In this document: piece by piece, positions 19,852-32,490 of the stretch
Position numbering within the stretch: the stretch's first letter is position 1
Layout of the letters: each line of letters begins with the position of its first letter
Source: Erwinia billingiae Eb661
GTDB lineage: Bacteria > Pseudomonadota > Gammaproteobacteria > Enterobacterales > Enterobacteriaceae
Assembly: GCF_000196615.1 (NCBI RefSeq)
Contig: NC_014306.1
Span: forward strand, 4,464,001 to 4,528,000
Direction of reading: 5' to 3'
DNA: 64,000 bases
Notes under the pieces: model-generated
Databases searched by the model: none
Seen by the model: the letters and a program-made list of their open reading frames with translations, nothing else
Told to the model about the DNA's origin: nothing
Made by a program: the position numbers and the translations under genes

Positions 19852-22065
19852 TCAGAAATGCGTGTTCAGGCCCATATACCAGGTCCGGCCCGATTCGTTA
19901 TAGGTGTTCGCCCCTGCGCCATACATATACGCATTGGTCGTGGCATTACCGGTTGTTTGTGCATTCCCTTCCCTGAAATGACGTTTATCCAGCACGTTAT
20001 CCACGCCAAGAGTGACGCTCACGTATTTGTTCACATCGTAGGTGCCGCTCAAGCCAACGATGGAGTAGGGACTGACCGTCGATTGCTCCGTCCCGCTGAC
20101 TGACTCTCCCTTGTAGTTATATTTTTTCGGCGTCTGTCGACCGTACCAGGTCAGGGTGCTTTGCAGGGAAAGCGCGTCTGTGGCCTGCCAGGCCAGCGTC
20201 GAGTTAAGGGTATATTCCGGGATGATTGATAAGCGGTCGCCTGTCGTTTTGTTTTTGCTTTGCAGCATATACGTCAGATTGTTGTTCCAGCTTACTGATT
20301 CAGTCAGCGGCAGGTTAACCGTTCCCTCCAGCCCTTCCACTACCGCTTTGGGCACATTCTCCCACTGGTAGATATCAGTACCGCCTGAAGTTGAGGTGCC
20401 ACTTGGCTGATAGCCGGCTTCAATTTTATTGCGATAATCATTGCGGAACCAGGTGATCCCGGCCTGATAGCCTTCATGCTTATACTCGATCCCCACTTCC
20501 TTGTTAATGCTGGTTTCTGCTTTGAGGTCGTCATTTCCCATCAGATAGCAGGCGCCGGCACTGTCTGCACAGCCTTGCCCACGGCTGTACAGGACGTAAT
20601 TTGGATTGGTCTGGTAAAGGCTCGGTGCTTTGTAGGCTCGGGCAATGCCCAGCTTCAGGGTGAAGTCATCGTCCAGCGCCTGTGAGAGGTTCAACGAAGG
20701 ACTCCAGTTATCACCGACAATACTGTGGTGATCAAATCTCAAACCGGGCACCAGCGTGGTACTGTCAGTGAGCTCGATATTGTCTTCAGCAAACAACGAG
20801 AATATTTCTGCAGAGGAGTAAGGGCTGCGGTTGCTGCTTCCGATCCCTTCAATGTTACCGCCGGACAGCGCCTGAGTATTGGAAGCCCCGTCTTTCATGC
20901 GTTGCTGATTCCATTCGACGCCAAACGTTGCGGTCTGATTGACCAACAGCTCAAAAGGAACGCTGATTTCACTGTGCAACAATACGTCATCCAGCTGGAT
21001 GGTGGAGAAGCCGCTGTCGGAGAAAATCCCTTCCGTACCGCCTGCCAGCCCTTCGTTCATCCGGCTGTTACGCGTGTTTTCATACTGCGCATAACTGCGG
21101 GTGCTGATGCCGTTATCCCACACGCCTGTCCACGTGGTGGCGAAGTCCTGACGGTAGAGACGGTTAGTCTCATTGCCATAGTTGTCCTGCACCAGTGCGC
21201 TGGTATTAGTATTTTGCGTGTCTCCGGCGTACAGATTTCCTTGCCGACTGTAGCCTGCACTGAATTCCAGTACCTGGCGTGGCGCAAACTCCCAACGCAA
21301 TTTGCCGTGGATATCTTTATTTTCCACCCCTTCCCGCCCTGCCGGCACCGTATCAGCATACGTGCCGGTTCTCAGTGACTGATGCCCTTCATTGATAAAC
21401 TGCGCATCAGCCTGCGTTTTACTGAGGTTGCCATACAGCATAAAGCTGACGGCATCAGAGAGCGGCCCACTGAGTGAGAAGTTGGTGCGTTTGGTCGATC
21501 CTTCAGAGCGATGCTCCGGCATATTCAGATAGCTATTCCAGGCACCATGCCACTCATTACTGGCCTGCTTAGTGATAATATTCACCACGCCACCTGCGGC
21601 GCCGTTACCATAGCGCGCTGCGGCAGGCCCGCGAATCACCTCAATATGGTCGACCATTTCAGGTGGAACCCAGTTGGTGTCTCCACGCGTATCACGCTCG
21701 CCACGCCAGCCTAACCGTACCGAGTTGCGGCTGGAAACGGGCAGACCGTCAATCAGGATAAGCGTGTTTTCTGGACCCATGCCACGAATATCAATCTGAC
21801 GGTTGTTACCGCGCTGTCCGCTGGTTGAGTTGCCGGTCAGGTTGACGCCTGGCATGGTCCGAATGATTTCAGAGAGATCTCTGGCGGGAGGACGTTTTTT
21901 GATTTCATCGGCCGTAATGGTCGAAACGCCTGGGGCCTGAAGCGTCTGCTGCGCGGCCGTCACCATCAGCGTGCCACCATTGGCATCAACGGTGTCTGCC
22001 TGAGCCAGCGCGACGCCTCCCAGTCCTGCGAGAATCGTCAGTGATAAGCGTGAAAATCTGGTCAT
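19852..22065 (-). CDS. fepA: TonB-dependent ferric enterobactin receptor FepA
   Basis: Outer-membrane gated porin for ferric catecholate siderophores. The 737-residue precursor has a signal peptide ending near LAQA, a TonB-box-like stretch (GGTLMVTAA), a plug domain with the highly conserved QRGNNRQIDIRGMGPENTL and RGPAAARYGNGAAGGVVNIIT, and a 22-strand barrel ending in NTHF with terminal Phe. It aligns with E. coli FepA over its entire length. The start at 22065 gives MTRFSRLSLTILAG; the 46 codons upstream run through the promoter and a Fur-box-like site. Divergent from fes. Confidence 0.93.
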   Translation of the reverse strand: MTRFSRLSLTILAGLGGVALAQADTVDANGGTLMVTAAQQTLQAPGVSTITADEIKKRPPARDLSEIIRTMPGVNLTGNSTSGQRGNNRQIDIRGMGPENTLILIDGLPVSSRNSVRLGWRGERDTRGDTNWVPPEMVDHIEVIRGPAAARYGNGAAGGVVNIITKQASNEWHGAWNSYLNMPEHRSEGSTKRTNFSLSGPLSDAVSFMLYGNLSKTQADAQFINEGHQSLRTGTYADTVPAGREGVENKDIHGKLRWEFAPRQVLEFSAGYSRQGNLYAGDTQNTNTSALVQDNYGNETNRLYRQDFATTWTGVWDNGISTRSYAQYENTRNSRMNEGLAGGTEGIFSDSGFSTIQLDDVLLHSEISVPFELLVNQTATFGVEWNQQRMKDGASNTQALSGGNIEGIGSSNRSPYSSAEIFSLFAEDNIELTDSTTLVPGLRFDHHSIVGDNWSPSLNLSQALDDDFTLKLGIARAYKAPSLYQTNPNYVLYSRGQGCADSAGACYLMGNDDLKAETSINKEVGIEYKHEGYQAGITWFRNDYRNKIEAGYQPSGTSTSGGTDIYQWENVPKAVVEGLEGTVNLPLTESVSWNNNLTYMLQSKNKTTGDRLSIIPEYTLNSTLAWQATDALSLQSTLTWYGRQTPKKYNYKGESVSGTEQSTVSPYSIVGLSGTYDVNKYVSVTLGVDNVLDKRHFREGNAQTTGNATTNAYMYGAGANTYNESGRTWYMGLNTHF

Positions 22066-22140
22066 GAAGCCTGTTTCCCTACAAATATGCCCTTCAAAAT
22101 TACCCGGGCCAAATTGGCAAAAGTGCGGCAACACACTATT

Positions 22141-22159
22141 GCAAATGAAAATAATTATC
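22141..22159. promoter_or_regulatory. Fur-box-like operator between fepA and fes
   Basis: The 19 bases GCAAATGAAAATAATTATC match 15 of 19 positions of the Fur consensus GATAATGATAATCATTATC by my count. It lies in the divergent promoter region, 76 nt upstream of fepA and 63 nt upstream of fes, so one site could repress both in iron-replete cells. Confidence 0.75.
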
Positions 22160-22221
22160 AATACGATTATTACAATCATTTCTATTTTTGTCAGAAAGTT
22201 CACTCAGTGGTTTGATAATCT

Positions 22222-23460
22222 ATGACGGCTTTAACATCTGTAATCGGAACAGAGGCCTGGTGGCAATCTGTCGCTCAACAAGGCACCCCATTTATCGCCA
22301 GGGAAAAGGGAAAAAACGCCTTAGTGACTTTCCTCTGGCGCGATCCTGACGGGGATGAGTTCCACTCGGCGATCCGCAACGTCTGGCTGAACATTATCGG
22401 CATAACCGACCATCATCGTGGTGGGCTGCCCCACTCTCTTAAGCGCATTGCTGGAACCGACGTCTGGCAGACCACTCTGTCCCTGAGCCAGGGCTGGCGT
22501 GGCAGCTACTCTTTGATGCCTGACACCGCAGATGAGTTGCCCGCAGAACCGCTTTCGATGCTTTCCCTGAGACAGTGGTGGCAGCGGAAATTCCCACTGG
22601 CACAACCCGATCGTTATAATCCGCTGGCGGGCTGGCAAAGCGGACGTGGTCATTGGGTGTCTCCGCTGCATATGCCTGCAGCACCAGCGCAACCCGAGTG
22701 GCAGACTGAGGATAATCGGCTTGAAACCCTGAACTTGAGCTGGGAGAGCGTGTTACTGGGTAATACCCGAGACGTGGCGATACTGGCCACCGGCGAAGAA
22801 AATCCCCTTCATCGTCCACTGGTGATCCTGCTTGACGGGAAATTTTGGCTAATGAGTCAACCTGTTGCAGCGCCATTGGCAACGCTGACACGCAGCGGAG
22901 ACCTGCCTGAAGCGGTATACATATTTATCGATTCGGTGGATAACTCGCTGAGAGCCGCAGAGCTCCCCTGTAATCCGCTCTTCTGGCAGGCCATTCAACA
23001 GGAATTGTTACCCGAACTGCGGCGGAAAATCGCGTTTTCCGGGCAAGCAAAAAATACCGTTGTTGTTGGACAGAGTTTTGGTGGCCTCGCGGCGGTGTAT
23101 GCGGTGCTGAACTGGCCTGAACGCTTTGGCTGTGCGCTTAGTCAGTCAGGATCTTTTTGGTGGCCACGCCGGGATCACCAACCTGAGCAAGCGACAGGGT
23201 TGTTGATACAACAGGTTGTAAAGGGAATTGCCGGAATGCCCGGGCAACGCATTGCACTGGATGCAGGCTGGCATGAGAAAATCATTCTTGATTCGAACCG
23301 GCAGTTATATCCCCTGCTGGTCGATGCTGGCCTTGATGTCCGCTTTCGGGAGATTGACGGCGGTCATGATGCCCTCTGCTGGCGCGGAGGGATCACGGAC
23401 GGACTTAAGTGGTTATGGTCCGACTCAGTGAGCAGCGAAGAGATCCCTAAGTCGCGTTAA
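22222..23460 (+). CDS. fes: Enterochelin (ferric enterobactin) esterase
   Basis: Cytoplasmic alpha/beta hydrolase that cleaves ferric enterobactin to release iron. The 412-residue protein has an N-terminal immunoglobulin-like domain and a C-terminal hydrolase domain with the nucleophile elbow GQSFGG and the catalytic His in EIDGGHDALCW. The gene is divergent from fepA and shares a Fur-box-like operator with it. No strong Shine-Dalgarno is visible. Its 3' end overlaps that of fepB by 36 nt on the opposite strand. Confidence 0.9.
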   Translation: MTALTSVIGTEAWWQSVAQQGTPFIAREKGKNALVTFLWRDPDGDEFHSAIRNVWLNIIGITDHHRGGLPHSLKRIAGTDVWQTTLSLSQGWRGSYSLMPDTADELPAEPLSMLSLRQWWQRKFPLAQPDRYNPLAGWQSGRGHWVSPLHMPAAPAQPEWQTEDNRLETLNLSWESVLLGNTRDVAILATGEENPLHRPLVILLDGKFWLMSQPVAAPLATLTRSGDLPEAVYIFIDSVDNSLRAAELPCNPLFWQAIQQELLPELRRKIAFSGQAKNTVVVGQSFGGLAAVYAVLNWPERFGCALSQSGSFWWPRRDHQPEQATGLLIQQVVKGIAGMPGQRIALDAGWHEKIILDSNRQLYPLLVDAGLDVRFREIDGGHDALCWRGGITDGLKWLWSDSVSSEEIPKSR

Positions 23461-24393
23461 AAGATGGTTTGCACTGTAGTAGTCAAGGCGGAAGCTGTCA
23501 TTCCCCAGCGTATAGACCTGCTGATGCTGAACGGCAGGCGACGCCGCCAGTAAAGGCGCAGACAGCAGTGCCAATTTGCCAGATTGATCGGCGGCGAACA
23601 TCAATACAGATTGCCCATTGATCCCCGTCACCAGGCTCTCGCCACTGAGTGGGATAATGTCTTTGCGTTGCAACCTCCGTTGCGCCTGAGCCAGTTCAGC
23701 GGGCACCGTGGCCAGGGTAAACCCCAATGATTCCAGCAATTGCCCCTGCGCAGAGTCGCGGGTCCAGAGATTAGCGGCCTGACTTTGTGGATTGAACACC
23801 AGTGCAGAGACGGGCTGCGGTGGCAATACTATTGCCGCTTTGACGGCAGCGACTCGTCTGGCAAATGACTGAATAGAAGCCTCCGCTTCGGTCTCCTTTC
23901 CGGTGGCTTTTGCAAGTTGTCGCTCTGTTTGCTGCCAGCTCTGCTGGTCGTAATTAATCACCAGCGTGGGTGCAATCAGCGAAAGTCGGTCATACAGCGT
24001 GACAGCTGAGTCTTTTCCCGTTGCGCTGACCACGATCAAATCTGGCTCCTGCGCGGCGATGGCTTCCAGACTGGCTTCCCCTGTGGGTAACGGTTTTACC
24101 CCGCGGGCGCTGGCAATATCGCCCCATTGACGAAAGAACCCCCGATCATCGGCAAGCCGTTTTCCAGGCTGAGTTACCCCGCTGGCAATAACCGGGGCTT
24201 CAATCGCCAGTAATGAGCCAGTAAGCGTCACGCTGGTTGAAACAATACGTCGCGGCGGCTGCTTAAGCACAACTTCCCCCTTTGAGGTTGAAAGATGGCG
24301 CGGCCAGTCAGGACGGGCATCAGCCTGGGCGAGAAAGGGGATCAAAAGCAGGCTGAACAGTAGCGGGTAACGCGTGAGGAAGGCAGAGGTCAT
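23425..24393 (-). CDS. fepB: Periplasmic ferric enterobactin-binding protein FepB
   Basis: Class III solute-binding protein of the ABC system that carries ferric enterobactin across the periplasm. The 322-residue precursor starts MTSAFLTRYPLLFSLLL, with cleavage probable near AQADA, and aligns with E. coli FepB through RIVSTSVTLTGSLLAIEAPVI, TLVINYDQQSW, LWTRDSAQGQLLESLGFTLA and RLDYYSANHLL. The 5' part of the open frame (to 24450, TTG) overlaps the Fur-like operator and is not used. No fepC, fepD or fepG permease genes lie in this window, so the inner-membrane partner must be elsewhere. Confidence 0.9.
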   Translation of the reverse strand: MTSAFLTRYPLLFSLLLIPFLAQADARPDWPRHLSTSKGEVVLKQPPRRIVSTSVTLTGSLLAIEAPVIASGVTQPGKRLADDRGFFRQWGDIASARGVKPLPTGEASLEAIAAQEPDLIVVSATGKDSAVTLYDRLSLIAPTLVINYDQQSWQQTERQLAKATGKETEAEASIQSFARRVAAVKAAIVLPPQPVSALVFNPQSQAANLWTRDSAQGQLLESLGFTLATVPAELAQAQRRLQRKDIIPLSGESLVTGINGQSVLMFAADQSGKLALLSAPLLAASPAVQHQQVYTLGNDSFRLDYYSANHLLTRLRDLFAAH

Positions 24394-24448
24394 TATCAGG
24401 CTCGTTGGCAAAGCGCCGATGTCAAAACATGGCAAATCGAAGGATGGC

Positions 24449-24467
24449 AAAGATGATAATAATTATC
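24449..24467. promoter_or_regulatory. Fur-box-like operator upstream of fepB
   Basis: The 19 bases AAAGATGATAATAATTATC match 15 of 19 positions of the Fur consensus by my count, 56 nt upstream of the chosen fepB start. With the fepA/fes site it marks this block as iron-repressed. Confidence 0.75.
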
Positions 24468-24508
24468 TTTACCATTTAAAAGACTTAATTGCCCGAGCTG
24501 CAGACATA

Positions 24509-24536
24509 AAAAAAGGACACCGGGGTGTCCTTTTGT
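24509..24536 (-). terminator. Intrinsic terminator after obgE
   Basis: Stem AAAAGGACACC / GGTGTCCTTTT with a minimal loop and a T-run on the minus strand, a few bases past the obgE stop. Confidence 0.8.
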
Positions 24537-24540
24537 TGGA

Positions 24541-26318
<1,778 letters not shown>

Positions 26319-26330
26319 TCAGATCTCCTC

Positions 26331-26642
26331 TTACGCGCTGATGCCAGTGATCTTCACGTCAGTAAACCACTGACGGTGACCCTGCTGCTTACGGTAATGC
26401 TTACGACGACGGAACTTAACAATCTTGATCTTGTCGCCGCGACCATGAGCAATAATTTCTGCCTTGATCAAGCCACCTGAAACTAAAGGCGCGCCAATTG
26501 ACACATCTTCACCGTTGGCAATCATCAGAACCTGGTCGAATTCAATCGTTTCGCCGGTTGCGATGTCCAGCTTTTCCAGGCGAACGGTCTGACCTTCGCT
26601 TACTCGGTGTTGTTTACCACCACTTTGGAAAACCGCGTACAT
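26331..26642 (-). CDS. rplU: 50S ribosomal protein L21
   Basis: 103-residue L21, same length as in E. coli, starting [18 protein letters not shown] and ending [12 protein letters not shown]. It binds 23S rRNA. First gene of the rplU-rpmA operon and divergent from ispB, so both promoters lie in 26643-26896. Confidence 0.98.
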   Translation of the reverse strand: MYAVFQSGGKQHRVSEGQTVRLEKLDIATGETIEFDQVLMIANGEDVSIGAPLVSGGLIKAEIIAHGRGDKIKIVKFRRRKHYRKQQGHRQWFTDVKITGISA

Positions 26643-26896
26643 ATAAACTCCGCTTTCGCGCTTGCCGTCTTAGTTTCAGGCTGCGCTATAAATATTCACA
26701 ATAGGGCGCGAATTCTACGCAACTTCCAGGATAATGACAAGTGCCTGATGCGGGGTATTGCAGAAAAAAAACGCTAAGCGAATGCAATTGTTTCGTTGCG
26801 CTGATTTTCCAGTACAATCTGTAATACATAACCTGCCGCAGGCACGGGTAAAGACGCTTATCATAGCAGCATACTGAGCAATAGCTGAACAGACTG

Positions 26897-27868
26897 ATGA
26901 ACTTAGAACAGATAAACGAACTCACCGCGCAAGATATGGCGGACGTCAACGCAACTATCCTCGAACAGCTGAACTCTGAGGTCTCCCTCATTAATCAGTT
27001 GGGTTACTACATCATCAGTGGTGGAGGCAAACGCATCCGTCCGATGATCGCTGTTTTAGCGGCTCGCGCCGTTAATTACACCGGGAAACAGCATGTTACC
27101 GTAGCAGCCCTGATCGAATTTATTCACACGGCCACGCTGCTGCATGACGATGTGGTGGATGAATCCGACATGCGTCGCGGCAAAGCCACGGCCAATGCTG
27201 CTTTTGGTAACGCGGCCAGCGTGCTGGTTGGCGACTTCATTTACACGCGTGCTTTCCAGATGATGACCAGCCTCGGATCGCTCCGGGTACTGGCGCTAAT
27301 GTCTGAAGCAGTGAACGTTATCGCTGAAGGCGAAGTCCTGCAGCTCATGAACTGCAACGACCCGGATATCACCGAAGAAAGCTACATGCGGGTGATTTAC
27401 AGCAAAACCGCCCGTCTGTTTGAAGCGGCAGCCCAATCTTCAGCCATCCTTGCTGAGGCTGTGCCAGAGCAGGAAAAAGCGCTGCAGGACTACGGCCGCT
27501 TCATTGGCACCGCTTTCCAGTTAATCGACGATCTGCTGGATTACAGCGCCGATGGTAAAACGCTCGGTAAAAATGTCGGTGATGACCTGAGTGAAGGCAA
27601 GCCTACCCTGCCGCTGCTGCATGCGATGCGCAATGGTACCCCTGAACAATCCCAGATGATCCGCGAAGCGATTGAAAAGGGTAACGGACGCCATTTATTG
27701 GAACCCGTTCTGGAAACCATGCGCCAATGTGGCTCTCTGGAATGGACGCGTCAGGCCGCGGAGCATGAAGCGGATAAAGCCATTTCGGCGCTTAAAGCAC
27801 TGCCTGAATCACCCTGGCGCAGTGCGCTTGAAGCGCTTGCTCACATGTCAGTACAGCGCGAATACTAG
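26897..27868 (+). CDS. ispB: Octaprenyl diphosphate synthase
   Basis: Long-chain trans-prenyltransferase that makes the C40 side chain of ubiquinone and menaquinone. The 323-residue protein has both aspartate-rich motifs: FARM LLHDDVVDESDMRRG and SARM LIDDLLDYSAD. Divergent from rplU, as in E. coli. Confidence 0.96.
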   Translation: MNLEQINELTAQDMADVNATILEQLNSEVSLINQLGYYIISGGGKRIRPMIAVLAARAVNYTGKQHVTVAALIEFIHTATLLHDDVVDESDMRRGKATANAAFGNAASVLVGDFIYTRAFQMMTSLGSLRVLALMSEAVNVIAEGEVLQLMNCNDPDITEESYMRVIYSKTARLFEAAAQSSAILAEAVPEQEKALQDYGRFIGTAFQLIDDLLDYSADGKTLGKNVGDDLSEGKPTLPLLHAMRNGTPEQSQMIREAIEKGNGRHLLEPVLETMRQCGSLEWTRQAAEHEADKAISALKALPESPWRSALEALAHMSVQREY

Positions 27869-28185
27869 TCTTTTAAGCGCGGGAAACCGCGCTCTGCCCC
27901 CTTTTTCCAGCCCTTTTCGTCGTGAACTCATCCTCCATCCCTCTTTGCCTGATACCTTGCGCAGTTAACCGGCCAAAACTTCTGCAACTTATGCGTTTCC
28001 TCGCAAAAAGTTACCTCAACATTTAGAAAATACTGGAAACAAAGTTCCTGAAGTTGCTATAAATGCCTCGCGGTGTATTACGACTATGAGCAGTAAAGCA
28101 GGCACTGTTTCCAAACATAGTCATGCTGCTCAGCCGTTAATAAAGGAATGTCCTGAGAAGTCAGGTGTACAAGGAGGAGACACAA
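27869..28185. other. Intergenic region ispB-sfsB
   Basis: 317 bases. No gene is supported. A possible sfsB promoter has TATAAA near 28054-28060 with TGGAAA about 18 nt upstream; this is weak. The Shine-Dalgarno of sfsB (AAGGAGGAG) is unusually strong. Confidence 0.4.
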
Positions 28186-28443
28186 ATGGTCAAATTTAAA
28201 GATGACTGGCACAACGCAGACATTATTGCGAGCCTGCGCAAAAAGGGAACCAGTCTGGCAGGGGTTTCACGCGATGCTGGACTCTGCTCATCGACACTCG
28301 CCAATGCGCTATTTCGCCCCTGGCCAAAAGGTGAGTGGCTGATTGCGGATGCGCTGCAAATTCATCCCGCCGAGATCTGGCCAAGCCGCTATTACCATCC
28401 CATCACGAAAAAGCTTATCGACCGCAAAGGGCTGATGAGGTAA
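28186..28443 (+). CDS. sfsB: Ner-like DNA-binding regulator SfsB/Nlp
   Basis: 85-residue helix-turn-helix protein of the phage Ner family. It resembles E. coli SfsB (Nlp): DWHNADIIASLRKKGTSLAG, then STLANALFRPWPKGEWLIADAL and IWPSRYYHP. SfsB affects maltose gene expression in E. coli. The start at 28186 follows AAGGAGGAG by seven bases; an in-frame GTG upstream adds seven non-conserved residues. It converges on murA with a shared terminator. Confidence 0.88.
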   Translation: MVKFKDDWHNADIIASLRKKGTSLAGVSRDAGLCSSTLANALFRPWPKGEWLIADALQIHPAEIWPSRYYHPITKKLIDRKGLMR

Positions 28444-28448
28444 TAAAA

Positions 28449-28474
28449 AAAGGCGGTAGTTTCCTACCGCCTTT
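28449..28474. terminator. Bidirectional terminator sfsB/murA
   Basis: AAAGGCGGTAG / CTACCGCCTTT hairpin with a four-base loop between the convergent genes, with A- and T-runs on either side. Confidence 0.8.
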
Positions 28475-28494
28475 CATTGCTGAGGACGAAAAAA

Positions 28495-29772
<1,278 letters not shown>

Positions 29773-29834
29773 TTAAAAAAATAAAGGTCTGTTCGCCTCA
29801 CCACGATCTTGCGCGGTGACCACAGCGAAACAGC

Positions 29835-30089
29835 TTAAAAACCGTTTAACTTACGGTCGCGCGCCCACTCTTCAGGGGTAAATGTTTTGATGGAGACTGC
29901 GTGCATGCGGTTGTCAGCGATATACGCCATCAGCGGTGCATAAACAGTCTGCTGTTTTTTGACCCGGCTGAGATCGGCAAACAGTTCGCCTACCGCGATA
30001 ACCTGAAAATGGCTGCCATCGCCAGTAACGTGGACTTCCTGCAACGGTAACGCGCCCATCAGCACGGATTGAATTTCACTAGTTTCCAT
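29835..30089 (-). CDS. ibaG: BolA-family protein IbaG
   Basis: 84-residue BolA/IbaG protein that partners monothiol glutaredoxin in iron-sulfur handling and acid response. The product starts [19 protein letters not shown] and ends [12 protein letters not shown], as E. coli IbaG does. The upstream open frame of 23 codons covers the mla terminator and is not used. Between mlaB and murA. Confidence 0.94.
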   Translation of the reverse strand: METSEIQSVLMGALPLQEVHVTGDGSHFQVIAVGELFADLSRVKKQQTVYAPLMAYIADNRMHAVSIKTFTPEEWARDRKLNGF

Positions 30090-30160
30090 GAGGCTTCTAA
30101 ATTTAATAGATGATAAACAGGCACACATATTAGTGGAAAGTGCCGCTATCTTAAACAAGC

Positions 30161-30190
30161 AAAAAGCCCCTGACGGTGCAGGGGCTCTTT
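30161..30190 (-). terminator. Terminator between mlaB and ibaG
   Basis: AGCCCCTG / CAGGGGCT stem with a six-base loop and five T on the minus strand. It lies after mlaB and should end most mla operon transcripts. Confidence 0.75.
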
Positions 30191-30213
30191 CTGTTCAGTT
30201 TCCGCCAGGCATT

Positions 30214-30510
30214 TTATCCGCGGGAAACAATGATCTGCTGCAAGTTATACAGGGTAATCAACGAATGAAGTTTATCGTTGATGCCCGTAAATTGGGGCGC
30301 TTTGCCCTGTTGTAATGCTATCTGCCGCAGATGGACCAGCAGCGCCAGCCCAGCCGAATCAACCCGATCCAGTTCAGAAACGTCGATTGTATCGATCTGT
30401 TTCATTACCGTCTCGCGCTGCTTCCACAGCGCTAACAGGGTTTCGCGCTGCAGTTCGCCGGACAAATGTAACTGGTTTGCCTCAAGACGCCAGCTCAGTT
30501 GATCGCTCAT
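30214..30510 (-). CDS. mlaB: Phospholipid ABC transporter STAS subunit MlaB
   Basis: 98-residue STAS-domain protein (SELDRVDSAGLALLVHL). It binds the MlaF ATPase in the cytoplasmic part of the MlaFEDB complex, which moves phospholipids between inner and outer membranes. The ATG overlaps the mlaC stop by one base (TAATG). Last gene of the mlaFEDCB operon. Confidence 0.94.
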   Translation of the reverse strand: MSDQLSWRLEANQLHLSGELQRETLLALWKQRETVMKQIDTIDVSELDRVDSAGLALLVHLRQIALQQGKAPQFTGINDKLHSLITLYNLQQIIVSRG

Positions 30511-31145
30511 TACTGCTGTTTATCCAACGTGATAGGCTGTTTAGCATAAGACTTCAGCTGCTCGGTCAGGCCATCGATGCCCTTCTGACGCAGCGTGTCG
30601 CTCCACTCATTTTGCTTAGTGGTAATCATGCTTACCCCTTCAGCAATCATGTCATACGCCTGCCAGTCGCCGCTGCGGCTGTTTTTGCGCCACTGGAAAT
30701 CCAGACGCACAGGTGGACGACCGTTCGGATCAACAATGGTGACGCGGATCGCGATAATGGTTTTGTCTGCATAGGATTGCTCAGGAGCAATCTGGTAAGT
30801 CTGCCCGTTATACAGCGCCAGCGCCTGACCATAGGCCTGTGCCAGATAATCACCAAAGGCTTTGAAGTACGCATCGCGCTGCGCAGGCGTCGCATCTTTG
30901 TAATAGCGACCTAACACCAACGCGCCGGCGTATTTGATTTGCACATACGGCAACAGCTCTTCACGCACGATCTGACGCAGATAGTCAGGATCCTGTTTGA
31001 TTTTAGGCTGCTCGGTCTTCAGCCGGGTGAAGGTTTTCCCTGCCGCTTCGTTCATCAGCTGATAAGGATTGGTTTGATCTGCTGCCGCATTGGCTGCAAC
31101 CGGGGCAATAACCAGCATTGCCATCATCAGGAAACGTTTAAACAT
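30510..31145 (-). CDS. mlaC: Periplasmic phospholipid-binding protein MlaC
   Basis: Soluble carrier that shuttles phospholipid between MlaA-OmpC and the MlaD ring. The 211-residue precursor has a signal peptide ending VAANAAADQ, then the Tol-Tol-Ttg2 domain ([35 protein letters not shown]). Lies 11 nt after mlaD. Confidence 0.95.
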   Translation of the reverse strand: MFKRFLMMAMLVIAPVAANAAADQTNPYQLMNEAAGKTFTRLKTEQPKIKQDPDYLRQIVREELLPYVQIKYAGALVLGRYYKDATPAQRDAYFKAFGDYLAQAYGQALALYNGQTYQIAPEQSYADKTIIAIRVTIVDPNGRPPVRLDFQWRKNSRSGDWQAYDMIAEGVSMITTKQNEWSDTLRQKGIDGLTEQLKSYAKQPITLDKQQ

Positions 31146-31156
31146 GACTTGTCCTC

Positions 31157-31705
31157 TTATGGTGTAGTCGTAGCCGCCGGCGCGGGTTGCCCGTTAGCTT
31201 CCGGTGCCGCCGACGAATCATCTTTCTTCTCATTACCATTGCCGCTCTTATACAAGAACTGGCCAATCAGGTCTTCAAGCACCATCGCCGATTTGGTGTC
31301 CTGAATGGTGCTACCATCTTTAAGCATAGCGGTTCCCATATCGGGATCGTCAAAACCGACATTCAGCGCCAGGAATTGCTCCCCCAACAGACCGGAGGTT
31401 CTGATTGCCAGCGAGCTGGTGTCAGGCAGTTGATTATATTGGTCTTCGATATCCATCGTAACGCGCGGCGAGTAAGTTTTTGGATCAAGTTCAATGTCGG
31501 ATACCCGACCAATCACCACACCGCCCACTTTGACCGGTGATCCGCTTTTCAGGCCGCCAATATTGTCGAAAGTCGCATAGAGTTTCCAGGTTGGCGTGCT
31601 GCCCAGCGATTGCAAATCCGCCACGCGCAGGCAAAGAAACAGTGCCGCAAACAGCGCCAGTAATAAAAACACACCTACCCAAATTTCGCTTTTTTTCGTT
31701 TGCAT
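31157..31705 (-). CDS. mlaD: MCE-domain phospholipid transport protein MlaD
   Basis: Inner-membrane-anchored MCE protein forming a hexameric ring. The 182-residue product starts [19 protein letters not shown] (one N-terminal helix), has the MCE domain ([26 protein letters not shown] in family terms) and ends in a low-complexity Pro/Ala/Thr tail. The five-codon upstream extension of the frame is not conserved. Confidence 0.95.
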   Translation of the reverse strand: MQTKKSEIWVGVFLLLALFAALFLCLRVADLQSLGSTPTWKLYATFDNIGGLKSGSPVKVGGVVIGRVSDIELDPKTYSPRVTMDIEDQYNQLPDTSSLAIRTSGLLGEQFLALNVGFDDPDMGTAMLKDGSTIQDTKSAMVLEDLIGQFLYKSGNGNEKKDDSSAAPEANGQPAPAATTTP

Positions 31706-31709
31706 TGAA

Positions 31710-32483
31710 TCAGTTCCCAAACATCAGTGCAGTCAGCACAAAATCTAAACCGAGTACCGCCAGAGAAGCATGTACCACAGTGCGAGTGGTTGCCCGGCTA
31801 ATCCCTTCCGAAGTTGGGATAGCATCATAGCCATTGAACAGAGCAATCCAGGTCACCGTGAAGGCGAAGACCGCACTTTTGATTACGCAGTTAAGAATGT
31901 CCGTGCGCACATCAACAGCATTTTGCATCGCCGACCAGAAGAACCCGCTGTCGATGCCTTTCCAGCTGACGCCAACAATCGCGCCGCCCATGATACCAAC
32001 CGCCACAAAAATCAGCGTCAGCAATGGCATGCTGATAAAGCCCGCCCAAAACCGGGGTGAAATAATCCGGCGTAGCGGATCGACCGCCATCATCTCCATA
32101 CTGGAGAGCTGTTCAGTGGCTTTCATCAGGCCAATTTCCGCCGTTAAGGCAGAGCCAGCCCGGCCCGCAAACAGCAGCGCGGTCACAACCGGCCCCAGCT
32201 CGCGCAATAGCGAAAGCGCCACTAACATGCCAAGACTGCTGTCGGCACCGTAGGTGTTTAATACCAGATAGCCCTGCAATCCCAGTACCATGCCAATAAA
32301 TAAGCCCGATACCACAACGATCAGCAGTGACAGTACACCAATACTGTAAAGCTGTTTTATCAGCAGTGGCGCGTGCTTGCGAAAGCGTGGAATACCCACC
32401 AGCGCGTGAAAGAGCATTAATCCGGCACGACCAAAGGAAGCACAGGTATTGATCCCCTGTCGTCCAAGCGCACGTAAAAACAT
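31710..32483 (-). CDS. mlaE: Phospholipid ABC transporter permease MlaE
   Basis: 257-residue permease with about five or six hydrophobic helices and the typical family stretch [21 protein letters not shown] in its central part ([14 protein letters not shown]). It forms a dimer with two MlaF ATPases beneath the MlaD ring. E. coli has 260 residues. Second gene of the operon, 7 nt after mlaF. Confidence 0.95.
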   Translation of the reverse strand: MFLRALGRQGINTCASFGRAGLMLFHALVGIPRFRKHAPLLIKQLYSIGVLSLLIVVVSGLFIGMVLGLQGYLVLNTYGADSSLGMLVALSLLRELGPVVTALLFAGRAGSALTAEIGLMKATEQLSSMEMMAVDPLRRIISPRFWAGFISMPLLTLIFVAVGIMGGAIVGVSWKGIDSGFFWSAMQNAVDVRTDILNCVIKSAVFAFTVTWIALFNGYDAIPTSEGISRATTRTVVHASLAVLGLDFVLTALMFGN

Positions 32484-32490
32484 CAGTTAG

